A stretch of 64,000 nt of DNA from Limnohabitans sp. Bal53 (GTDB lineage Bacteria; Pseudomonadota; Gammaproteobacteria; Burkholderiales; Burkholderiaceae_C), in the NCBI RefSeq assembly GCF_003063355.1, contig NZ_NESH01000004.1:248001-312000 (forward strand), written 5' to 3'. Shown in pieces: positions 1 to 9,300 of this stretch. The stretch's first letter is position 1. Each line of letters starts with the position of its first letter. The notes beneath the pieces were generated by a model. It had not been told where the DNA came from. It saw only the letters and a program-made list of their open reading frames with translations, and searched no databases. Made by a program: the position numbers and the translations under genes.

Positions 1-561
1 CGGCAAGCATCAGGAAATCGGGTCTCATACTTGGTCGATCCAAAAGGGGCAGGTGATGAGCGAGCAGTCCCAGAATCTGTTGTCCTCAAGCGGTGGAGAA
101 AACGGCAGTTTCCAGGCCACACCTTTTCTGGTGAACGGTTAAGTTCTACGCTGTGGCGTGCAGTAGCAAAAGCTTTTGGGACCAAGGCTAAAGCAATTTC
201 CAAGCTATCCCTTGACCAGATTGCCGCCACTGCAGATAAGAGTCGTGAGTTGCTGAAAGGGGACGGCTACTTGAAACTGGCCAGCCCCCAAACCCTGCAT
301 GCCTTGTTTGCAGTTTGCGGACCAGAGCGCTTACAAGCCATTCTGGACAAACACCTGTCCGACGAGCACAAGGGCAAATCAGGCATTCCGGATCTGTTCT
401 TGTACGCGACAAGCCACAGCACGGGTCTGCCGACCATTGCCCGATTTGTGGAAGTCAAAAAGCCTGAGGAGGCTGTCTCTGCTGTTCAGATGGCAGAAAT
501 TGCATTCCTCAATCAATTGGGGCTGCATGCGCGGGTGTTGAGGTTGGTGGAAAGGGAATAA
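1..561 (+). CDS. VRR-NUC-type nuclease domain protein, 5' end outside window
   Basis: The reading frame is open to the first base of the window, so the true start is probably upstream; a TTG at 31 is the first start-like codon inside. The C-terminal part carries GIPDLFLY, then FVEVKKP, then a stretch with a conserved Q and an ending of the LNQLGLHARVLR kind. This order (G-x-PDL, E-V-K, Q, L-x-x-xG) is that of VRR-NUC domains, a branch of the PD-(D/E)XK nucleases found in FAN1-like and phage proteins. The likely catalytic residues are the D of PDL and the E and K of EVK. A SprT-like metalloprotease gene on the same strand lies beyond a three-gene block of opposite orientation, and both may once have been adjacent. 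The family call is fairly safe, but the biological role is not known. Confidence 0.7.
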   Translation, partial: RQASGNRVSYLVDPKGAGDERAVPESVVLKRWRKRQFPGHTFSGERLSSTLWRAVAKAFGTKAKAISKLSLDQIAATADKSRELLKGDGYLKLASPQTLHALFAVCGPERLQAILDKHLSDEHKGKSGIPDLFLYATSHSTGLPTIARFVEVKKPEEAVSAVQMAEIAFLNQLGLHARVLRLVERE

Positions 562-566
562 CCTAC

Positions 567-633
567 CCCCTGGCTTTTTGAGCATTTTGGGTATCTTTTG
601 TCGTGAGGTTCTGAGGTTTCACCATATTGGTAG
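567..633. repeat. Direct repeat, left copy (flanks the three-gene GHKL/SNF2 block)
   Basis: This stretch starts CCCCTGG, continues with TTTTTGA, TTTTGG and GTGAG words, and ends with a GTTTCACCAT-like word. The same words in the same order and spacing recur at 11814-11880, at about three quarters identity by eye. The left copy lies just after the VRR-NUC-type gene and before the 3' end of the SNF2 gene. Confidence 0.6.
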
Positions 634-670
634 GCATTCCCAAAGCCCGTTGTATGGAACATAAAGATAT

Positions 671-3313
671 TCATTTGGCTGTTGGCCAGAACAAGGCTGA
701 CTCTTTCAATACCCTAGTTTCGATTTCTAGATCAACGGTATCCAGTAAGTTACCAAGCGCTGACATTGCTGAGTCTCTCCAGTTAGCGATTACTTCAGCA
801 TCAAATGTTCCATCCGGGGGGTCTGCTTTCAGATTGCAGAGGCTCAGCGATAGAAGCACCTCCCAATCACGAAGTAATCTGTGAACGCCTTCAGCGCCGG
901 TGATTCCAACGATTGCTCGCCGCGACTGTGTCGCCACATCGGTCACTCTGCTCGACACGTCGACCACCATTATCGGATCGTCAAGGCCATCGACGGCACA
1001 AACTGTCCCAGCGAAACGCTTAGCCTGATTCAATGCCTTCTCAAGTAGCGGATGCCCTATGCCCATCAAGTCCGCCTGACTAGGTGCCTTCCGATCGAAG
1101 ACCAGGTTGTCGTAGGACTTGCGAATGGCGTGGCTGGTGAGCCAGTCCTCCGGAGTTCTGAATGACAGCGCGGCACCTTCCACCTTCGGCCGGCGGCGGT
1201 TCAGGGTCAGAACATTCTGGAAGAACGGCATGAGGTCTGGCAGATCAACTGGTGGTACGTCCTTCAGATCCGATAGGTCGAAGCTCTCCGCATGGCCTAT
1301 GAGGTCGCGAACGGTCTGTATAGCCGATTCGCCACCAAGCGTTCCAGTAGTGTTGTCAAACCATGCGTCCAGCTTCTCACGCTTGACGCTGATCGCACCG
1401 GAGAAGAGGTCGTCGAACAAGCCTTCGCCACTCATACCCAAAACGAGCTGCATCAGATCCTCAGGCTCGTCCATCGCAGACCCGAGCGCACGCATGATGC
1501 TGTTGAGCTTTTGCTCAAGCTTCTGCCAGATCATGGCCTCGACCGTGTCCGGGTTCCTGAGGGACACCACTTGAACTGGGCGCTGCTGCCCGTAGCGGTT
1601 GAGTCGGCCGACACGTTGGTGCAGTCGCATGGGGTTCCAGGGCAAGTCGACGTGGATCAATGCACTGCACCGCTCCTGCAAGTCGATGCCCTCGCCGCCA
1701 GCCTCCGTCGATACAAGGAATCGAATGCGACCGGCATTGAAGGCATCGCACATGTCTTCACGGCGTCCCGCCAACTGGGTTAGGCGACCGTCTGGCAGCC
1801 TGATGCCCTCTAGGCGGTCGTCCCCATTCATGAATCCCACCGCGCCCTGGCCAAACTCCGCCATCAAGGCACTGATGACAAGCGCCTGGGTCCGCTTGTA
1901 CTCGGTGAAGAGCAACACGGGCTCATTGCCAAACCGTTGCTTGATGACCTCGATGATTCGGACGATGCGTGTCTCTGAAGTCACCTGATCCGCAGCGGCA
2001 ATGAGGTCTGAAAGGTATCGACCCTCATCTTCCATCAGGCGAAGTCGAGCCTGCTTTTCATCCCGCAGCCAGCGCTGCAAGGCCTGTTGGGCCTCGTCCC
2101 CGTCACCTTCATCAATGGCTGCAAGTTCCGACTTCGACTTTGCGGCCTCCGTCCCGAGACGTTTGATCCGCGTCTGCAGCGCGGCGACAACCGCCGCAAT
2201 GGAACTCGAAGCGAGCTTCTGAAGCGCAATGAGCACAAGCATCACTTGCCCTCCCTCAGTTCGACTGAGGGACGTCGCGTATGCCTTGCCAGCTAGGATG
2301 AACTCGGACATCAGCTCATAAAAGGTCTCTTCTGGTGGCGAGTAGGTGAATGTCTCGGGGTGCTGGACCACTGGCTTGAACAGCCGCTGACCCTTCATGT
2401 CAGTTGCCTTCTGTTTGGCGTTTCGGATAAGGAATCTCGGAAGGGCCTGGAGCATGCCGCCTTCGTTCTTCTTGGGGCCGAATACGTCGGCATCGAGCAG
2501 ACTCATCAGCGACCAGAACCCAAAGTTTTTCCCTCGATGAGGCGTGCCCGTGAAAAGCACGCAGGAGGTCACCTTGCCAGCCCTGTTCAGCTTTTCAACC
2601 AGCTCGAAGCCGAGTGTCTTTCCGGTTTCCTCGTCAGCGTTGAGGTGATGGGCCTCATCGATGACCACCATGTCCCAAACAGGCGCATCAAGCAAGCGGT
2701 CGTGCCGGCCGTTTCGGTCCGCGCGCAGGGTCGGCATTGAAGCTACGACGATCTGGTGAATGCCCCAGAAGTCGGTTCGATCTGTGTCCAGATCCGTGTG
2801 ATACGTCGCCGCCCGGATGTCGAACATCCGCTTCAGTCGCATCTGCCACTGCCCAACCAGCTTGGCCGGGCAAAAGATCAACACCCGCTGGACCTTCCTG
2901 CTGGCAAGCAAGGGCCAGAGCAGCAGACCGGCTTCGATTGTCTTTCCCATGCCGACATCGTCAGCGATTAGCAGACGCATCGGCCAGGAACGTAGTGCAC
3001 GGTGGCAAACCCAAAGCTGATGTGGAAGCAGCGAAATACGCGACCTCGTGAACACGCCCCAAGCCGCATTTACCGATGTGATCACCTCGGCCTGCACTCG
3101 CGCAGCTACTTCAAGCGAAGGCGCCAGCTGCCCTTTTTTCAGCGCCTCGGATACAGAGGCGACAGGCGTCAGCTCTTTCGTGAAGACCTGCTCGATGCCG
3201 TGAGCAAATCGTACGACGGTCGTGTCTCCATCCGTGAGAAGCACGGTGCCTTGTCCGTGCCGAGCGTGAAGCACCAAGGCATTCGCCTGGTAGGTCTTGC
3301 CGTTGGTCGTCAC
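671..3313 (-). CDS. SNF2-family (RapA/HepA-like) helicase
   Basis: An 880-residue superfamily 2 DNA translocase. Near the N-terminus a small beta-rich segment (HGQGTVLLTDG...VVRF) resembles a Tudor or CarD-like fold. The motor shows motif I DDVGMGKTIEAG, a DEAH box (VIDEAHH), a TGTPHRG motif III, the motif V region STEAGGEGIDLQ and a motif VI region with LHQRVGRLNRYGQ. I place the start at GTG 3313 because an AAGGAG ribosome-binding site lies about 6 bases before it and the GTG overlaps the TGA of the upstream gene (GTGA). A longer ATG start at 3373 is possible but lacks such a site. The overlap means translation is coupled to the giant GHKL protein, so the two very likely act together. SNF2 motors of this type are common in DISARM-like and other defence operons. 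Confidence 0.85.
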   Translation of the reverse strand: MTTNGKTYQANALVLHARHGQGTVLLTDGDTTVVRFAHGIEQVFTKELTPVASVSEALKKGQLAPSLEVAARVQAEVITSVNAAWGVFTRSRISLLPHQLWVCHRALRSWPMRLLIADDVGMGKTIEAGLLLWPLLASRKVQRVLIFCPAKLVGQWQMRLKRMFDIRAATYHTDLDTDRTDFWGIHQIVVASMPTLRADRNGRHDRLLDAPVWDMVVIDEAHHLNADEETGKTLGFELVEKLNRAGKVTSCVLFTGTPHRGKNFGFWSLMSLLDADVFGPKKNEGGMLQALPRFLIRNAKQKATDMKGQRLFKPVVQHPETFTYSPPEETFYELMSEFILAGKAYATSLSRTEGGQVMLVLIALQKLASSSIAAVVAALQTRIKRLGTEAAKSKSELAAIDEGDGDEAQQALQRWLRDEKQARLRLMEDEGRYLSDLIAAADQVTSETRIVRIIEVIKQRFGNEPVLLFTEYKRTQALVISALMAEFGQGAVGFMNGDDRLEGIRLPDGRLTQLAGRREDMCDAFNAGRIRFLVSTEAGGEGIDLQERCSALIHVDLPWNPMRLHQRVGRLNRYGQQRPVQVVSLRNPDTVEAMIWQKLEQKLNSIMRALGSAMDEPEDLMQLVLGMSGEGLFDDLFSGAISVKREKLDAWFDNTTGTLGGESAIQTVRDLIGHAESFDLSDLKDVPPVDLPDLMPFFQNVLTLNRRRPKVEGAALSFRTPEDWLTSHAIRKSYDNLVFDRKAPSQADLMGIGHPLLEKALNQAKRFAGTVCAVDGLDDPIMVVDVSSRVTDVATQSRRAIVGITGAEGVHRLLRDWEVLLSLSLCNLKADPPDGTFDAEVIANWRDSAMSALGNLLDTVDLEIETRVLKESALFWPTAK

Positions 3314-6300
3314 AGTTGCTCCTTCTGCTCTAACGTTTCGTCGGACTCCATGAACGATCCGTGCTCTGCCCATCGCTCAGCTTCTCGGCGCGCCGCCTCG
3401 TTGGTCGTTATGAGTTGAAGCGGAATGTCATACGCCCCCGAGAAACATGCCGCCTCCTCGCCTAGCTCGGACACCAGGACACGGTAGATGTCGCCGCTGG
3501 ACCTGAGATCGGTGTGCCCAAGTCGAGCCATCAGCTCGAGCACCGCACTTCTTGGAGCAAAGGCAAGCTCGCGCGCAACATCCGAGGACAGGATTTCGAG
3601 ACGAAGCAATTCACGAATGACCAGGTGCTGACCCAGCCGAAGCATGCCGCTCAAGGTGGGCGCCTCGATACCTGAGCCACTTAGGCTGGGGTCCGACGCT
3701 GGCGAAAGCAAAAATTTGGCTAACTTCGAGTCGCGGCGATCCAGCGTCTGAAACAGATGAACGTAGGTATCGAGCCATCGGGCGATCCGATACAGCCTCG
3801 GAAAGCTGTCCATCCACAGCTCGAAGAGGGTGTCGGTCTGCTGACCCTCGCCGTAGGCCCGAAGAATATCCATCCAAGCCTCAGCGCCGACGTCGGGATG
3901 CACTTCGCAGATCGTCTGCCACCAGCCCTTGCTGCCCAGAAAATCGATGAAGCCACGATGCTGTTGATCCGTAACGCGACCGTAGCGGCGGAACAAGCCC
4001 ATGCTGAACAGCGTCATCCAAGCGGTTCTATCGTAAGGCTCTGCCTCTTTGAGTGCGCTTCGATCGACGCTCGCTGGCCAAAATTTGCGGTCGAACTCGG
4101 CCAGCCACTTTTTGCTGTTATCAGACCACCAGCCATGAATCGAGGTTAGGTCGAGACTCGGCGACAGGTCCGGAAAGTCCTCTTCGTCGGTTGCCGCCAG
4201 CCCGAGTTTGGTCAGCAGCAGTCGGCGCTCCTCTGTCGACAACCCACCCAAGGCAAGTGAATCCTCTTTCAACGCGAACAGCCATCCGCCCAGGTGACTA
4301 CGCGCTCGCAGGAGTTGAATGACTGGCCCGTAAATATTGCGAGCCAGCCATGTGGCGGCCGCGCATTGCGGGTCGTCTCCAGTGGCGGATATACACCAGC
4401 CCGCGAGCATGGATGGGTCATCGCTCCACACGGGCAGGTATTGCTCGACGAAACGAAATGCCGGGCAATCAGCCACGTAGTCGCGGTGCAGAACAGCCTT
4501 GTCCGGCGCAAATCTGCTCAGAAGTTGGTCCTCTGGACCATGCCCTCGAATCAACGACTTTGCGGCAACCCATGTGCCGGCACGGGAGCGCAGCGAAAGC
4601 GAAGCCATCTCTGCGCGCCACCTGTAGGGCTCGCCAAGATTGCTCGGCCAGACACGAATGACCTCGGCTAGGTTGGCTACCTCTGCCGGTGGCAATTGAC
4701 CGCAATCTAAAGCCCCCACGACCTGAGCCAAACCGAGAGCAGGAATGCGCTCTTCCTCTGCCAAACCGCTGCGCTGCAGCCACCCACGAACCTGTTCGGC
4801 GCACCATCCTTCAACGGGGAACTTGTCGACGAATAGCTCCCACCGGAGCAACTCAGGGGCGACGTTCGCCAGGTAAGTTAGATTGACCGACAAGCACAGA
4901 CTTTTGACATCGGCCAAGGCCGCATCGTCCCCTTTCAGTCCGTTTGGAATCCGACCCGTCCGTTCCACGACGTTGCGGACAACGCTGCAGGCGAAGGTGT
5001 CGAGCAGCCGCACGTCCATCGCTGAATCTTGCTCTGGTGGCTCTCCAAGAAGCTTCTCCCACAGACCGTACCAAAAGCTGGCCGGCGACACCGACTGGGA
5101 GCATCTCATCGCGGAGGCCAGGACAGGCCAGCTCGATTCCGACTCGGTTTGCAAGTCAATCAGGACCGGCGAGACTTCGTCCGCGAGTGTCTTCGTCAGG
5201 GTCGTGTTGATGAGTGTGGCAGACTTTCCCAGCGCCAGCGTCGCGCGTCCTGTGTCGATCTGAAAGGCCGCGTTCAACAGAACGCCACGGGCGGCTGTTC
5301 CGCGGGTCGGCGCTGTCACCCAGGTGGCTGGAACAGCAGGTTGGGCTTTGCGGTCGAATTCCTCGATGCCGCCTGGTCCAATACGAAGAACGACACTGCC
5401 CGAAGGGGCTCTGAATACAAGGATCCCGGAGTGGACGCGCCCGCCGTCGACGGGAAGCGCCACAGATCCGGTCTCGATCTGCCTGCCGCTGCCCAGCCGA
5501 ACGATTCGGGGTTGCCAGGTGTGAGGCTCCTCACCCACCACGACACAACGAAGCTTCCGAGCGAAGACCGGCAGAAGCCCAGCAAGTCCGGCGAAACGCT
5601 CCGTCACCTCAGAAGCAGCACCCCGAGCATCGAGCGGCAATTCGATCAGCGTTCCACGCAGCGCGCGCTGACTGGGTGTCTGCACCGCTTGCTGGAACTG
5701 TTTAGTTGCTGGACTCGCCTTCCATTTGCGCGGAAGGCATCCTGCCACCACGTCAAAGCACAGATCACCGCTCCAGACACGAGGTGTACTCGATGCGAGC
5801 AGCACGCTCTTGAATCCAAGTCCGAACTTTCCGGTGACTCCCTCGTCTTCGTCCTTCGCCGACGCTCCCAGCATCAACATGCGTTCGAGATCGTTCGCGA
5901 ACTCTGCCTTGTAGCTGGCCAAACGACCAGCGTAATTGATAGGGCGACCCCAGTGGGCGAAGCGGATCATCCGGTCCGACGACTGCATGACGAAGCGGCC
6001 TATGGCCTCCGCGTCGAACTCTAGGCGGCCGTCGGCCTTCTGCAGATGCTGCATCTCGATGACGGCGTCATCGGCATTCTGAAAGACCTCGAACGGGATG
6101 CTGGCTACTTCGTACTGGTTGTGCGTGACCCGAGCCTTGATGCCAGCCAGCACAGCGCCCTGCACTTCCTCATCGGATTCGACCAGCGCGGCAAGGTCTG
6201 CGAGGGCACTTTCCAGACTTGCTGCTGCGCCAGCACTGCTCCGGCCCGCCCGCTTGGCGCTGGCCGCACCGCGTCTGGCTTCGTCCAGGCTCGCCAACGC

Positions 6301-9300
6301 CTTCGCCAGCGTCTTGTTCTTTCCGATACCGGGCAATGAACGCAAGGACTGGGGAAGCCCTTCCAGTATCAGGCCGCGAGCCACGTCAAGCGTAACCTGG
6401 TCCGCCTCGTCGGCAAGGGCAAAAAGCTCGGAGAGGTTGGCGTGCTGCTGGTTGTAGAGATCCTTGAGCAGTGATTCTCCCGTCCGCATCAGGATGTCTC
6501 GCTGCTGCTGGGGATCTTTGTCCATGAGCGTGGTCGCAGGGCGCAAATGCACCCGGCAGGTGAAACCCTGCCAGCGGTCCGTCATGACGAACAAGGTCTG
6601 GAGCTCATCTACAGGTGCTATCCGAACCTGAACTGCGGCGCCAGTCAATGACTTCGCGCTCACGTGGTTGCCGCTCAAAACGGCAATACGAATGGTCAGC
6701 GTACTGAGCGCCTGCGCCAGCGTCTTGTTACCCATCCACTTGACCCGCCGGTCAAAGCCATCCTCTTGGCCCGGGTCTCGCCAACCAAGTTTGGCGAGAT
6801 AGTCCTCGTATGCGATTGGGTCGAGCCAACTCTTCGCGAGAGAGGCGACCCGCTCTCCGAAAAGACCTATGACGGCACCCGCAGCAGGCTTGACACTGCT
6901 GGACACCAAAGGCTCGAAGTACTCCTCTAGCGACTGCTGCAGTTGTTCCTGAGCAGCGCCGCCCACTTCACCCGGCAAGTCAGCCGGCTCGAGCGTTGGC
7001 GTCGAACGGTTGTCAACAGCGATTCCGTCCAAGGATTCGAACTGTTTGTCGTTCACGACAAGCTCAGGCATCACGCCATGCACGCCAGCCACGAGGTCTG
7101 CGGCGGACACCCATGTTCCGGCCTTGCTTAGCAACCGGAGTTCCGAAAGCGACTTGCGGAGCTCTGGCTCGGAAGCGCTGGCGCGCCACTCGCTCAAGTA
7201 AATGCCGAAGACCTCGCGCACGGGCGCACTCAGTCCCAGCTCGGGAATTTGGGTCAAAGTTCGCCGGCATATATCTGCAGACAGCTGTTTTGCGACCTCG
7301 GGAACCAGATGCTTCTCGACCGAATCGATCGAGGTTGCGACCGTCGCCCGCTCAAGAATTCTCCATGCGGGCAGCAGGTCGATGGAGACCAAGGTGGACA
7401 TGTATTGCTGCAAATCACGATAGCCGGTACGTGCTGCCCGACCTATCGAAAGGCCGGCCTCAGACATCAACTGCCCCAGAACCGGTAACGCTTCTTCCCC
7501 GCTGCTTACTTGAGTTAGCAGTGCCGGGAAGGCGGGGTGAGCCCGGAGCTCGGCGGACAGGTCGTCCGGGCCGGCGTATGCATAGTCACATCGGCGTGCA
7601 AGGCCTCTGATTTCAGCGTCGAGATTGCTGATACGGATGACACTGTTCAATGCAATTGCTTCACCGGTTTCCAGCGGCAACCATGCCGTTTCACTCCAGG
7701 CCTGCGGCAGTCGATCAGCAAGAGTTCGATTTGCGCCCAACAGGTCCATCAGGTAGCGCCAATACTGAACAGGGCTCGCTGCTCTCAAGACGGCTGACGC
7801 GGCGGTCGTCGCGTCCCAGGTCCGCAGGAATCGCTTCTGCTGCCGCTTATGGTCATCATCGTCGGATGGTTCTACGAACCGAACGCCAATACTCAGGCCA
7901 TCAGGGAGCTCAGGGTCTCGGCCTAAGAAACATTCAAACTGCACGGCACCGCGGTGACCGCTGAAGTCCCTGTGAAGCGGCAGGCGCATCCAAGCGTGCT
8001 CCTCCACCACCCGGCCGAGCAGCAGATCGATCTCCTCGGAAGTGAATTCAGCCGCGTCGACCCGGCTGAAATCGTTGCACACGCGAAGACGATTCAGCAC
8101 GGAGGTCTCATCAACAGCTTTGACGTTGAGTGGCTGTGCACACTTATCCGGTATGGAACTACACAGGTTATCGGCCAGCACTCGCCACGGCGCCTCATCG
8201 ACCATTCGCCATAGCCTGACCCAAGGTGACTTCTGACCAACCGGATCCTTCCACAGCACATCGCTACCAAGATAGTGGTCCGGCGATCCGTGCAGCAGGT
8301 ATCGAACGCCTCGGACGACGATTGGATCGTCGAGTTTCGCGGTTGCGACCATCGTGAGGAGGTCGGCACGCTGCAAGTTGTCGCCAAGCAGCGGCGGCGT
8401 CGCCTGTGCACCCGCTGCACGCAACACTGCCTCGGGATCTTCAGAGCTGGGTATCCTGCCAAGGCCATCCTCCCGCACCCCATCCACATAAGACGCGACG
8501 AACGGGCGAACCACGAACACTCGGAACTCGGGGAGGGCGCGAGCCAGCTTCTGGACGAATCCCAAAGGCCGATTGGGATCTGAAACCTTGAAGACCCGCC
8601 CTCGGCCATGGGACTCGGTCAATTCGGCCAGTGATACGACCTCGATATCGCCATCCGCACCTTTGTAGGCACGAAGCACCTTGTGGCGGCTGCACTGGCG
8701 CAGCAGCGATATCTGCCTAGTCTCGTCTCCAGCTGCTCGAATGACGCGCTCTGAAACATCAAGTAGCTGAGCCTTGGTAACGCCACCTGAGTGGGATTCA
8801 CTCAAGTCGTGCCGCGTTATGGCCTCCAACCAGGCACCGAGGTCTGCATCGCTTGTGATTGTTGTCACGCCTTCTGGACCCAGATCGCCAGGTACTGGCA
8901 GCGCGCTGGTCGAAGCGCTCAAGAGGGTCCGATAGAGTGCCTCAGGCAACGCCCCTTTGGCTGCATGATCCTGTGGACCAAATGTAAATATTCGGTCTGG
9001 CGATAACAGTTGAACGATGCGTTTGAAAATTTTCCTGTGCTGGCGGACGTCGACTAAACGGACCGCCTGTAGGCACCTTCTCAAGAGTGCGACCAATGCA
9101 TCTTGGATTTCGCCAGTACGGATGTAACGCGCAGCCTCCATCTCCAAAAAATTCGCTAGATATTCTAGGTCTGTCCCACTTTTCAGTAATTGCGTATCAA
9201 TGCCCTGAAATGCATGAATCAGAAGACTCGGCTCCCAGGTACTGTGGCCGATCGTGAGACTAGGGGCCGCGACATCTGCAAACGCATATCCATTCAAAAT

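Noticed and set aside
5029..6024. Rightward 331-codon frame opposite the giant GHKL gene
   Set aside because: It is antisense to the conserved second GHKL head and has no recognisable protein features.
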